Positions 8,221 through 17,250 of a stretch of 51,909 bases of DNA are shown here, in pieces. The DNA lies in assembly GCA_016235765.1 (NCBI GenBank), contig JACRIZ010000108.1, positions 1 through 51,909 of the forward strand, in the 5' to 3' direction. The notes below the pieces were generated by a model. That model was not told the origin of the DNA. It did not search any database and saw nothing but the letters and a program-made list of their open reading frames with translations. The translations under genes and the position numbers were made by a program. This DNA comes from Rhodocyclales bacterium. Its GTDB lineage: Bacteria > Pseudomonadota > Gammaproteobacteria > Burkholderiales > Rhodocyclaceae. Position 1 is the first letter of the stretch. Every line of letters begins with the position of its first letter.

Positions 8221-9438
8221 ATGACGACCCGCATCCCCGCACCGCAAGGCATCGCCAGCTGCAAGATACCCGCCCGGATCCTGATGGGGCCCGGCCCCTC
8301 GGACATGCATCCGCGTGTGGTGGCGGCGCTGGGCAAGCCCGCCATCGGCCACCTCGATCCGGCCTTCGTGCAGATGATGGAAGAGATCAAGGTGCTGTTG
8401 CGCTACGCGTTCCAGACCGGGAACTCGTTGAGCTTCGCCGTTTCCGGCCCGGGTTCCGTGGGCATGGAGACCTGCTTCGTCAATCTCGTCGAACCGGGCG
8501 ACAAGGTCGTCGTCTGCCGCAACGGCGTCTTTGGCGGCCGCATGATCGAAAACGTGCAGCGCTTCGGCGGCACGGCCGTAGTGGTCGAGGACACCTGGGG
8601 CGAACCCGTCGACCCGCAGAAGGTGGCCGATGCCTTGAAGGCCCATCCGGATGCCAAGGCCCTCGCTTTCGTCCATGCCGAAACCTCGACCGGCGCCCAA
8701 TCGGACGCCGCCGCACTGGTCGGGCTGGCCCGCGAACGCGGCTGCCTGTCCATCGTCGATGCGGTGACTTCGCTGGGCGGAACGCCGGTGCTCACCGACG
8801 AATGGGCTGCGGACGCGATCTACTCCGGCAGCCAGAAGTGTCTGTCCTGCGTTCCCGGCCTGGCGCCCATCACCTTCAGCGAGCGCGCCGTCGCCTGCGT
8901 CAGGACCAGGCGCCAGAAGGTGCCGAGCTGGTTCATGGACCTCGGCCTGGTACTCGAATACTGGAGCGCGCCGGGCGGCAAGCGCACTTACCACCACACC
9001 GCGCCGGTGAACAGCCTGTACGCCCTGCACGAGTCGCTGGTCATGCTCAGGGACGAAGGGCTCGAGAACGCCTGGGCGCGCCACCGCCTGCATCACCGGG
9101 CCCTGAAGGCCGGTTTCGATGCGCTGGGCCTCAGGTTCGTCGTGCGTGAGGAGGCCCGGCTGCCGCAATTGAATGCCGTCCATGTGCCGACCGGCATCGA
9201 CGAGGCCGCGGTACGCAAACAATTGCTGGAGCGCTACCAGCTGGAGATCGGCGCCGGTCTCGGGCCGCTGGCCGGCAAGGTCTGGCGCTTCGGTCTGATG
9301 GGTTATTCGGCGCGCGCCGAGAACGTGAATCTTTGCCTTGGCGCGCTGGCCGACGTACTGTCCGGCCAGGGCATCCAGGCCGACAAGGGAGCGGCCCTGG
9401 CCGCGGCACAGGCGGTCTATACGGGGAATCAGGCCTGA
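8221..9438 (+). CDS. Class V aminotransferase (alanine/serine-glyoxylate aminotransferase family)
   Basis: The 405-residue PLP enzyme has the family's MGPGPSDMHPRVVAALGKPAIGHLDPAF start, VHAETSTGAQSD, SIVDAVTSLGG with the PLP-binding Asp, and SGSQKCLSCVPGLAPITFS with the Schiff-base lysine. Relatives transfer the amino group of alanine, serine or aspartate to glyoxylate. The exact donor cannot be read from the sequence. ATG 8221 is chosen because homologous sequence begins just after it; a longer frame reaches back into ttcA. No strong ribosome binding site is visible. The cyclase-FHA gene starts 2 bp after the stop, so they are likely cotranscribed. Confidence 0.85.
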   Translation: MTTRIPAPQGIASCKIPARILMGPGPSDMHPRVVAALGKPAIGHLDPAFVQMMEEIKVLLRYAFQTGNSLSFAVSGPGSVGMETCFVNLVEPGDKVVVCRNGVFGGRMIENVQRFGGTAVVVEDTWGEPVDPQKVADALKAHPDAKALAFVHAETSTGAQSDAAALVGLARERGCLSIVDAVTSLGGTPVLTDEWAADAIYSGSQKCLSCVPGLAPITFSERAVACVRTRRQKVPSWFMDLGLVLEYWSAPGGKRTYHHTAPVNSLYALHESLVMLRDEGLENAWARHRLHHRALKAGFDALGLRFVVREEARLPQLNAVHVPTGIDEAAVRKQLLERYQLEIGAGLGPLAGKVWRFGLMGYSARAENVNLCLGALADVLSGQGIQADKGAALAAAQAVYTGNQA

Positions 9439-9440
9439 TC

Positions 9441-10373
9441 ATGAGCACTGAGACGCGCTGCATCAGCGTGCTGTTTGCGGACATCTGCGGCAGTTCGCGC
9501 CTCTATGAAAAGCTGGGCGATACGGAAGCGCTGCGGGCCGTCGAGCGCTGTCTGCACCGCATGGAGCGGGCAGCGGAGGCGGCCAAGGGGCGCATCATCA
9601 AGACCGTCGGCGACGAGCTGATGGTGGCCTTCGATTCCGCGGAAGCCGCGACCCACGCGGCGGGGGAAATCCAGTTGCGCGTCGATGCCCTGCCGCCGGT
9701 TTCAGGCGTCAGCCTGGCGATCCGGATCGGCTTCCATCACGGCGATGTCATCGAGGAGAACAACGACGTCTTCGGCGACACGGTGAACCTTGCCTCGCGC
9801 CTGGCTGCCCTGGCCAAGGCCGGCCAGGTGCTCACGACGGTTGCGACGGCGGCGCTGCTGCCCGAGGAGTTGCGGGAACGGACGCGACCGATCGAAGCGC
9901 TGACGGTAAAGGGCAAGGACGAAGCCGTCGACGTCTGCGAGGTGCTCTGGAATCGCAGTGACGAGGACCTGACCATGCGCTACTCGGCGCAGCCGCCGGC
10001 GGTGAAGGACACCCGTCTGCGTTTGCGGCATGGCGAAGAGGAAGTGTGGCTGGCGGCGAGTCGCCCGACTGCCGTCATCGGCCGCGATCCGAACGCCGAC
10101 CTGGTCACCCGGGATTCCCGCGCGTCGCGCAGCCATGGCCGCGTCGAACGGCGCCGCGACAAGTATGTCCTGATCGACGAGAGCACCAACGGTACCTACG
10201 TCAAGTTCCAGGGCGAGCCCGAAGTCGTGCTCCGGCGCGAGGAAGTCATCCTGCGCGGACGGGGCCGCATCGCGCTCGGCCATTCGACCGAAGAGGAAGG
10301 CGAGGAGCCGATCGAGTTCGAAGTCGTGGTCGGCTTCGCGAAAGCCGACAAGGCGGAGACTGCCGGCCCCTGA
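9441..10373 (+). CDS. Class III nucleotide cyclase with C-terminal FHA domain
   Basis: The 310-residue soluble protein has two domains. Residues ~1-160 form a class III cyclase homology domain: FADICGSS with the first metal Asp, KTVGDELMVAF with the second, and VFGDTVNLASRL with the transition-state Asn and Arg. The catalytic set therefore looks complete. Residues ~205-300 form a forkhead-associated domain with GRDPNADL, SRSHGRVE and STNGTYV, the phosphothreonine-binding signature. It could make cAMP under the control of a Ser/Thr-phosphorylated partner. No Ser/Thr kinase is present in the window. The start is ATG 9441, just after the aminotransferase stop. Confidence 0.88.
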   Translation: MSTETRCISVLFADICGSSRLYEKLGDTEALRAVERCLHRMERAAEAAKGRIIKTVGDELMVAFDSAEAATHAAGEIQLRVDALPPVSGVSLAIRIGFHHGDVIEENNDVFGDTVNLASRLAALAKAGQVLTTVATAALLPEELRERTRPIEALTVKGKDEAVDVCEVLWNRSDEDLTMRYSAQPPAVKDTRLRLRHGEEEVWLAASRPTAVIGRDPNADLVTRDSRASRSHGRVERRRDKYVLIDESTNGTYVKFQGEPEVVLRREEVILRGRGRIALGHSTEEEGEEPIEFEVVVGFAKADKAETAGP

Positions 10374-10405
10374 GCGGCCGGCATTGCCACTTTACGGTCG
10401 GCCGT

Positions 10406-10702
10406 TCAGTTGCTCAGGCAACTGCTCATGAACTTCTTGCGTTCGTCCCCGCTCAGGGCCTTGGTCTTGGCCTCGGCATTGCAGTTCTTCATCTTGTCCT
10501 GCTGGGCCGTCTTTGCCGAGGTGGCTTCTGCCTTCTTGGCCGAGAGGCATTCCTGCATGAAGGCCTTCCGTTCGTCGCCGGTCTTGCCTTTGGCTTCGGC
10601 ATTGCAGGCTTTCATCTTGTCCTGCTGGGGACTCGCGACGGCGGCAGATGCGGCGGCGAGCGAAAACAACGAAGCAGCAAACAACGCGAGCTTGCGATTC
10701 AT
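10406..10702 (-). CDS. psiF: PsiF repeat-containing exported protein
   Basis: The 98-residue protein has a signal peptide (residues 1-23, ending AAVAS). Two PsiF repeats follow, each with the pattern QQDKMKxCNAEAK...GDERKxFMxxCLS. Each repeat has two cysteines, suggesting disulfides in the periplasm. PsiF was named as a phosphate-starvation-induced protein of E. coli; its function is unknown. AGGAGG is placed ideally before the ATG. It follows hprK on the same strand after 51 bp and may be on the same transcript or have its own promoter. Confidence 0.88.
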   Translation of the reverse strand: MNRKLALFAASLFSLAAASAAVASPQQDKMKACNAEAKGKTGDERKAFMQECLSAKKAEATSAKTAQQDKMKNCNAEAKTKALSGDERKKFMSSCLSN

Positions 10703-10753
10703 GGGCGAACCTCCTGGCTATGACGGTGGGTTGAAAAAAGCGATGGCGACAGT

Positions 10754-11692
10754 CTAATTGACGCCGTCATCGGATTCCAGTGCCCGTTGCTGGCGGTCGA
10801 GGAATTCCTGCATGCTGTCGACGCCGCGCAGTTGCAGTATCGTCGAGCGTACCGCCGCCTCCAGCAGGACGGCAAGGTTGCGGCCGGCAGCAACCGGCAG
10901 GATGACCTTGCGGATCGGCACGCCGAGGATGGTTTCAGTCTGCGCGTCGAGCGGCAGGCGATGCGTCTCCGGCCCGGCCTGCGGCCGCTGCAGATGCACG
11001 ATTAGCTTCATGCGCATCTTGCGCCGGCAGGCGGTTTCGCCGAACACCGCGCGGATGTTGAGCAGGCCGAGACCGCGCACCTCGATGAAGTCGCGCAGGA
11101 GTTCCGGGCAGCGGCCTTCGAGGATGTCGAGCGAAACCCGCGATACCTCGACCACATCATCGGCGACCAGGCCGTGGCCGCGCGAAATCAGCTCGAGGGC
11201 GAGTTCGCTCTTGCCAACGCCGGAGTCGCCGGTGATCATCACCCCCATGCCCAGGACGTCCATGAACACGCCGTGCAGGGTGATGGTTTCGGCCAGCTGG
11301 CGGGAAACGTAGAGCCGCAAGGAGTCGATCACCGCAGCCGACTGCTGCGGCGTGGCGAACAACGGCGTGTCGGAGGACTCGCAGACGGCCTGGATGGCGG
11401 GCGGAATCTCGCAGCCATCGGCGACGATCAGCGCCGGCGGCCTGGCGGCGATGACCTCGCGCATGTGGTTCGCAACCTTCTCGGGCGTCTGCCGGCCGGC
11501 CCACGAGATCTCGGGGGAGCCGAGCACCTGCAGGCGATCCGGGTGAATCAGGTTGAGGTGGCCGACCAGGTCGGCCGGCGAAATGTCATCGCGGGTGATG
11601 GTGATCGCCCGGTTGAGCGTCCCGCAGATCCAATTGAGCTGGAGACGGCTGCGATTGCGTTCGAACAGCTGGGCGACTATTAGCTGGCGCAC
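10754..11692 (-). CDS. hprK: HPr kinase/phosphorylase
   Basis: HprK phosphorylates and dephosphorylates a serine of HPr. In proteobacteria it works within PTS-Ntr signalling. The 312-residue protein has the Walker A motif GDSGVGKSELALELI (near residue 155) and the HprK signature LLNIRAVFGETACRRKMRMKLI. It starts at GTG and overlaps ptsN by 13 bp, the usual betaproteobacterial order. The C-terminal VPIRKVILPVAAGRNLAVLLEAAVR is typical. It is the last core gene of the long minus-strand block. Confidence 0.95.
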   Translation of the reverse strand: MRQLIVAQLFERNRSRLQLNWICGTLNRAITITRDDISPADLVGHLNLIHPDRLQVLGSPEISWAGRQTPEKVANHMREVIAARPPALIVADGCEIPPAIQAVCESSDTPLFATPQQSAAVIDSLRLYVSRQLAETITLHGVFMDVLGMGVMITGDSGVGKSELALELISRGHGLVADDVVEVSRVSLDILEGRCPELLRDFIEVRGLGLLNIRAVFGETACRRKMRMKLIVHLQRPQAGPETHRLPLDAQTETILGVPIRKVILPVAAGRNLAVLLEAAVRSTILQLRGVDSMQEFLDRQQRALESDDGVN

Positions 11693-12141
11693 GACCAGTG
11701 CGTGAACAACTCGTGGGTCGCCGCCGCATCGGGCGCCGCAGCGAGGCGTTCGCGGAACGTCTTGTCGGAGAACATCTGCGCCAGTTCCGAGAGCAATTGC
11801 AGGTGGTGCTCGGTGGCGGCCTCGGGAACCAGCAGGATGAAGACATAGCCGACCGGCTTGCCGTCCGGGGCATCGAACTGCACCGGGGTGGCCAGGCGCA
11901 GGAAGGCGGCGCGCACGTCCTTGAGCCCCTTGATGCGGCCGTGCGGAATGGCGATACCCTGCCCCAGGCCGGTCGAGCCGAGCTTTTCGCGCGCGAACAA
12001 AGCGTCGTACACGAGGCTGCGGGCGAGGCCATGGCGATTCTCGAAGAGAATGCCGGCCTGCTCGAAGACACGTTTCTTGCTGCTGGCCTCAAGGCCGACA
12101 ACGACGTTTTCGACGGACAACAGTTTGGCGATCTGGTTCAT
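11680..12141 (-). CDS. ptsN: PTS IIA-like nitrogen-regulatory protein PtsN
   Basis: The 153-residue EIIA-Ntr protein has the phosphorylatable histidine in GIAIPHGRI and the FILLVPEAATEHHLQLLSELAQMFSD segment. It accepts phosphate from NPr/HPr and modulates potassium transport, nitrogen and carbon signalling by protein contacts. ATG 12141 is preferred over a TTG two codons upstream. It lies between hpf and hprK and overlaps the latter. No membrane EII component of a sugar PTS is present nearby, in line with a purely regulatory PTS. Confidence 0.93.
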   Translation of the reverse strand: MNQIAKLLSVENVVVGLEASSKKRVFEQAGILFENRHGLARSLVYDALFAREKLGSTGLGQGIAIPHGRIKGLKDVRAAFLRLATPVQFDAPDGKPVGYVFILLVPEAATEHHLQLLSELAQMFSDKTFRERLAAAPDAAATHELFTHWSCAS

Positions 12142-12195
12142 CGGCAATCTTGGACTGGCTGCGGCCGGGGGTGGCCCACCGCTGGAGCGCTGCGG

Positions 12196-12224
12196 AGTAT
12201 ACCCCTACCCCCGGCGGGAAGAAA
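12196..12224 (-). promoter_or_regulatory. Weak candidate promoter ahead of ptsN-hprK
   Basis: In the 86-bp gap between hpf and ptsN, the minus strand reads TTTCTT, 17 bp, TATACT. The -10 element is good and the -35 poor. An internal promoter here would let ptsN-hprK be expressed apart from rpoN-hpf. Confidence 0.3.
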
Positions 12225-12227
12225 CGC

Positions 12228-12542
12228 CTATTCGGCCACCGGGCGCTTGTCGTGCGCGTGGTCGCTGACCTTTTCCTTGTGTTTCAGCACCTGGCGGTTG
12301 AGTTTGTCCGTCAGCGCATCTATGGCCGCATAAAGGTCAGCATCGTCCGCATCCGCGTAGATGTCCTTGCCCTTCACGTGCAAGGTGATTTCCGCCTTCT
12401 GCTTCAGCTTTTGCACCGACAGCACCACATGGACGCTGGTGACGTGATCAAAATGACGAATGACCCGGTCGACCTTGCCCGTGACGTAGTCGTGCAAGGC
12501 AGGAGTGACTTCGACGTGGTGACCGGTGATGTTGATGTTCAT
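12228..12542 (-). CDS. hpf: Ribosome hibernation promoting factor (short form)
   Basis: The 104-residue protein begins MNINITGHHVEVTPALHDYVTGKVDRVIRHF in segments typical of the HPF/YfiA family. It continues with HVVLSVQKLKQKAEITLHVKGKDIYADADDADLYAAIDALTDKL. It lacks the C-terminal extension of long HPF, so it should act with RMF-like factors or alone in stationary phase. It starts 9 bp after rpoN, the usual arrangement, so its expression follows sigma-54 gene expression. Confidence 0.95.
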   Translation of the reverse strand: MNINITGHHVEVTPALHDYVTGKVDRVIRHFDHVTSVHVVLSVQKLKQKAEITLHVKGKDIYADADDADLYAAIDALTDKLNRQVLKHKEKVSDHAHDKRPVAE

Positions 12543-12551
12543 GTTCTCTCC

Positions 12552-13991
12552 TTAGAGCGCCTTTCTGAGGTTGACCGGCGGAATGCTCAGGGATTCGCGA
12601 TACTTGGCGACCGTTCGCCGCGCGACCACTATCCCTTGTTCGCCGAGGACTTCCGCGATCCTGGCGTCGGAGAGCGGCTTGTGGCCGTCCTCGGCGCCGA
12701 CCAGCTGCTTGATCAGCGCGCGGATCGCGGTTGAAGAAGCAGCCCCGCCCGTATCGGTGGCGACGTGGCTGCCAAAAAAATACTTGAGTTCGAAGATGCC
12801 GCGCGGACTGGCCAGGTACTTCTGGGTAGTGACGCGCGAGATGGTCGATTCGTGGAGGCTGACGGCATCGGCGATTTCGCGCAGCGTCAATGGCCGCATG
12901 GCGACTTCGCCGTGATCGAAAAATGCGCGCTGGCGGTCGACGATGGCCTGGGCGACGCGCTGGATGGTATCGAAGCGCTGCTGCACGTTCTTGATCAACC
13001 ACTTGGCTTCCTGCAACTGCCCGGCCAGACTGCCCGCCGAGCCGCCGCGGCCGTTGCGCTGGCTTTGCAGGATGTCCGCGTAGAGCCGGTTGATGCGCAG
13101 GCGCGGCATGGCTTCGCCGTTCAGATTGACCTTCCAGATGCCGCGCAACTTGCGTACGACCACGTCCGGGACCACGTAGCGGGTGTCGAGGGGCGCAAAT
13201 TGGGCGCCCGGGCGCGGATTGAGCGATCTGATCAGCGTCTGCGCATCGCGCAGTTCGTCGTCCGAGCAGCCGAGCGCCTTCTTGATCCTGGCGTAGTCGC
13301 GCCCGGCAAGCTGGTCGAGGTGGTCGCGGACGATGCTGCGGGCGAGGTCGCGCACGGGCGACTTGACCGCGCCCTGCAACTGCAGGTCCAGGCATTCCTG
13401 CGGGCTGCGGGCGCCGATGCCCGGCGGGTCCAGGTGCTGCAAGTGGCGCAGGCCGATCGAAAGCTCCTCGAGCAGTTCCTCGCGGTCGGCATCGGCCACG
13501 TCGATCGATTCGGCGAGTTCCTCGAGGCCCTGGGTAAGGTAGCCGTCCTCGTCGAGCGCTTCGACCAGGAAGGCGACTACGCCCCGCTCCCGCTCGCCCA
13601 ACTGCGTCAGCGCCAACTGGCTGTTGAGGTGCTCTCGCAGCCCGGTGGCCGCCGCCTGGATATCGCCGGCGTCGGTATCGTCGTCGGGATCGCGGGGGCC
13701 ATGTCCCGAAGACATCTCGCTGCCCCAGCCAAGCTCGTTATCCTGGTCCTGTTCGCGCTGGGGGCGCTCCTCGGCCGGGGGTTCCTGAACCTTGACCATG
13801 GCGTCGCCGGACCCCGAGAAGACCGGCGCCTCGACGATTTCCTCGCGCTCGAGCAGCGGGTTGTCCTGCAAGGCCTGCTCGATTTCCTGATTGAGTTCGA
13901 GCGTCGACAACTGCAATAGCCGGATCGACTGCTGCAATTGCGGCGTCAGCGCGAGATGCTGGGAGAGCCTGAGTTGGAGACTTTGTTTCAT
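12552..13991 (-). CDS. rpoN: RNA polymerase sigma-54 factor RpoN
   Basis: The 479-residue protein has region I (MKQSLQLRLSQHLALTPQLQQSIRLLQLS), an acidic region II, the core-binding middle part, and a helix-turn-helix (SLHESTISRVTTQKYL). It ends with the diagnostic RpoN box ARRTVAKYRE, which reads the -24 promoter element. Length is normal. It lies 18 bp after lptB and 9 bp before hpf. Confidence 0.97.
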   Translation of the reverse strand: MKQSLQLRLSQHLALTPQLQQSIRLLQLSTLELNQEIEQALQDNPLLEREEIVEAPVFSGSGDAMVKVQEPPAEERPQREQDQDNELGWGSEMSSGHGPRDPDDDTDAGDIQAAATGLREHLNSQLALTQLGERERGVVAFLVEALDEDGYLTQGLEELAESIDVADADREELLEELSIGLRHLQHLDPPGIGARSPQECLDLQLQGAVKSPVRDLARSIVRDHLDQLAGRDYARIKKALGCSDDELRDAQTLIRSLNPRPGAQFAPLDTRYVVPDVVVRKLRGIWKVNLNGEAMPRLRINRLYADILQSQRNGRGGSAGSLAGQLQEAKWLIKNVQQRFDTIQRVAQAIVDRQRAFFDHGEVAMRPLTLREIADAVSLHESTISRVTTQKYLASPRGIFELKYFFGSHVATDTGGAASSTAIRALIKQLVGAEDGHKPLSDARIAEVLGEQGIVVARRTVAKYRESLSIPPVNLRKAL

Positions 13992-14009
13992 ATGACGGCT
14001 GTGGCCGCG

Positions 14010-14753
14010 CTACATGCGGAAATGCTCGCCCAAATAAACCTTCCGCACGCTTTCATTATCGACTATCTCGGCCGGATGTCCAGCCGCCAGAACCTCCCCG
14101 GCGTTGATGATCGTGGCGCGGTCGCAGATGCCCAGCGTTTCCCGCACGTTGTGGTCGGTAATCAGTACGCCGATGCCGCGTTCCTTGAGGAAGCGGATGA
14201 TCTTCTGGATGTCGATCACTGCAATCGGATCGACGCCGGCGAAGGGTTCGTCGAGCAGGATGAAGCGCGGGCTGGTGGCCAGGGCACGGGCGATTTCCAC
14301 CCGCCGGCGCTCGCCGCCCGACAGCGAGATCGCCTTGCTGTCGCGCAGGTGCGATATATGCAGGTCCTGCAACAGGTCGTCGAGCCGCTCGTCGATGGCG
14401 TCTTCGTCGAGCCCGGCCTGCAGTTCGAGCACGGCACGAACGTTGTCGGCGACCGTCAGCTTGCGGAAGACCGAGTTCTCCTGCGGCAGGTAGGAAACCC
14501 CGAGCCGGGCACGCTTGTGGATCGGCATGTGGGTGAGATTGGCGCCGGCATCGCCGTCGCCGTTCTGCAGCCGGATCTCGCCGCCGTCGGAGGCGACCAG
14601 GCCGACGATCATGTAGAAGCAGGTGGTCTTGCCGGCGCCGTTCGGACCGAGCAGGCCGACCACTTCGCCGCCCTGCACGTCGAACGACACGTCCTTGACC
14701 ACGGTGCGCGACTTGTAGCGCTTGCGCAGGTTGAAGACGGCCAGCGTGCTCAT
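14010..14753 (-). CDS. lptB: LPS export ABC transporter ATP-binding protein LptB
   Basis: LptB is the cytoplasmic ATPase of the LptB2FG machine, which extracts lipopolysaccharide from the inner membrane. The 247-residue protein has Walker [10 protein letters not shown], the Q-loop [12 protein letters not shown], the signature [15 protein letters not shown], and Walker [17 protein letters not shown] 14753 overlaps the recX stop (ATGA). No lptA or lptC is in the window. Confidence 0.95.
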   Translation of the reverse strand: MSTLAVFNLRKRYKSRTVVKDVSFDVQGGEVVGLLGPNGAGKTTCFYMIVGLVASDGGEIRLQNGDGDAGANLTHMPIHKRARLGVSYLPQENSVFRKLTVADNVRAVLELQAGLDEDAIDERLDDLLQDLHISHLRDSKAISLSGGERRRVEIARALATSPRFILLDEPFAGVDPIAVIDIQKIIRFLKERGIGVLITDHNVRETLGICDRATIINAGEVLAAGHPAEIVDNESVRKVYLGEHFRM

Positions 14754-15183
14754 GCGGCTTCGCCCTGGGGATGCTTCAGGAGCTTGCGGATGATCTCGGT
14801 GGAAAAGCCGCGGCTCTGGAGAAAGCGCGCCTGCCGCGCCCATTCGCGGGCGTCTGCGGGCGTGGCCGAAAACTTCTTCGCCCAGACGGCCCGGGCCCGT
14901 TCGAGTTCGTCGCCGAGTTCGGCCAGGTCGGCGTCGGCCAACTGCGGATCGAGGCCGCGGCTGCGCAGGTCCTGGCGCAGGCGGGTGGCGCCGAAGCGAC
15001 CGGCGTGGGCGCGCACGTAGGCGCCGGCGGCGCGGGCGTCCGAGAGCAGGCCCTCGGTTTCCAGTTGATTGAGCACGTTCGCGATGTCTTCTTCGGTGCC
15101 GTGGGCAGCCAGCTTGCGTTGCAGCTCGGCGCGACTGTATTCTCGCCGCGCCAACAGCCGGATGGCTCGCCGCCTCAGTTCAT

Positions 15184-15187
<4 letters not shown>
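14750..15187 (-). CDS. recX: Regulatory protein RecX
   Basis: RecX binds RecA filaments and limits their extension. The 145-residue protein has the three-helix repeats of the family: [51 protein letters not shown], and the C-terminal [20 protein letters not shown]. It starts with GTG, overlapping the recA stop by 4 bp (GTGA), so it is coupled to recA. Its own stop overlaps the lptB start. Confidence 0.93.
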
Positions 15188-16203
<1,016 letters not shown>

Positions 16204-16251
16204 GTGTGTTTCTCCGAAGCCGAATGGATTATGGCACAGTTTTTGCGCCGC

Positions 16252-16737
16252 CTATTTCAGTCGCGCAAGCAGGCCTGTCAGCGCGCAAACCACCGCCTGA
16301 TGACGGACGGACTCGCGGTCGCCGTCGAAGTGATGACGTTCGGTTTGCGGCTCGTCGCCCAACTTGCACCAGGCGAAGCATACGGTGCCCACTGGCTTAT
16401 CAGGTGAGCCACCCGCCGGGCCCGCCACGCCTGAAACAGCCAATGAAATCATGGCGTTGGAGTTTACGAGCGCGCCGGCGGCCATTTCGGCCGCGGTTTC
16501 CTGGCTCACGGCGCCGTATCGGGCGATCGTTTCCGGATCGACGCCGAGCATCTCGACCTTGGCGTCGTTCGAATAGGTGATGAAGCCGCGATCGAACCAG
16601 GCAGAACTCCCGGCTGTGTGAGTAACCACTTGTGCGACCCAGCCTCCGGTACAGGACTCGGCCGCGGCCAGGGTCAGGTCGAGTCGCGTCAGCGCCAGGC
16701 CGAGCTGGTGGGAGATCTGGTTCAGTTGGGCGTCCAT
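16252..16737 (-). CDS. pncC: Nicotinamide-nucleotide amidohydrolase PncC (CinA C-terminal family)
   Basis: PncC deamidates nicotinamide mononucleotide to nicotinate mononucleotide in the NAD salvage cycle. The 161-residue protein is the stand-alone CinA C-terminal domain with AAAESCTGGWVAQ, GFITYSNDAKVEMLGV, and the VSGVAGPAGGSPDKPVGTVCFAW loop. The ATG overlaps the pgpA stop by one base. The cinA-recA adjacency is widespread in bacteria. Confidence 0.92.
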   Translation of the reverse strand: MDAQLNQISHQLGLALTRLDLTLAAAESCTGGWVAQVVTHTAGSSAWFDRGFITYSNDAKVEMLGVDPETIARYGAVSQETAAEMAAGALVNSNAMISLAVSGVAGPAGGSPDKPVGTVCFAWCKLGDEPQTERHHFDGDRESVRHQAVVCALTGLLARLK

Positions 16738-17240
16738 CACAGGATCCGTTCGAGGAGGAATTTGAATAGGGCCAGGGTCAGCACCGTGAAGCCGGCGGCC
16801 ACCAGATCGTCCATCATCACGCCGAAGCCGTTCTTGATCTGGCGGTCGAAGTAGCGGGCAGGCGGCGGCTTGACGATGTCGTAGAAGCGAAACCAGAGGA
16901 AGGCGGCCAGTTGCCACATGCCGGTCGCCGGCGTCAGCAGCAACACCGCCCAGAAGGGCACGATCTCGTCCCAGACGATGGAACCGTGGTCGATCACGCC
17001 CAATTTGTGGCCGGTCAGGTGGCAGGCCGGTATGCCCAGTGCGAACATCAGTATCAGGAAGCCGCCGAAACCGAGGTCATCGACGAAGACGTTGCGCAAC
17101 AGCGGATAGGACAGCCACGCGAACAGGGTACCCGCCGTGCCCGGGGCGATGGGCGACAGGCCGCTGCCGAAGCCGCAGGCGATCAGGTGCGCGGGGTGGC
17201 GGAACAGGAAATCGATGGGAGGGGCGGGCGCCTTGGCCAT
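16737..17240 (-). CDS. pgpA: Phosphatidylglycerophosphatase A
   Basis: PgpA dephosphorylates phosphatidylglycerophosphate to phosphatidylglycerol in the inner membrane. The 167-residue protein has GSGLSPIAPGTAGTLFAW, the acidic IVWDEIVPFW segment, and the C-terminal DRQIKNGFGVMMDDLVAAG. Several hydrophobic segments are present. It lies 10 bp after thiL, a common neighbour, and is coupled to pncC. Confidence 0.93.
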   Translation of the reverse strand: MAKAPAPPIDFLFRHPAHLIACGFGSGLSPIAPGTAGTLFAWLSYPLLRNVFVDDLGFGGFLILMFALGIPACHLTGHKLGVIDHGSIVWDEIVPFWAVLLLTPATGMWQLAAFLWFRFYDIVKPPPARYFDRQIKNGFGVMMDDLVAAGFTVLTLALFKFLLERIL

Positions 17241-17250
17241 GCTGCGGAGC

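Noticed and set aside
10375-10404. CGGCCG inverted repeat between the cyclase-FHA gene and psiF
   Set aside because: The loop is long (18 bp) and there is no T run. It may be a weak bidirectional structure but is not a convincing terminator.
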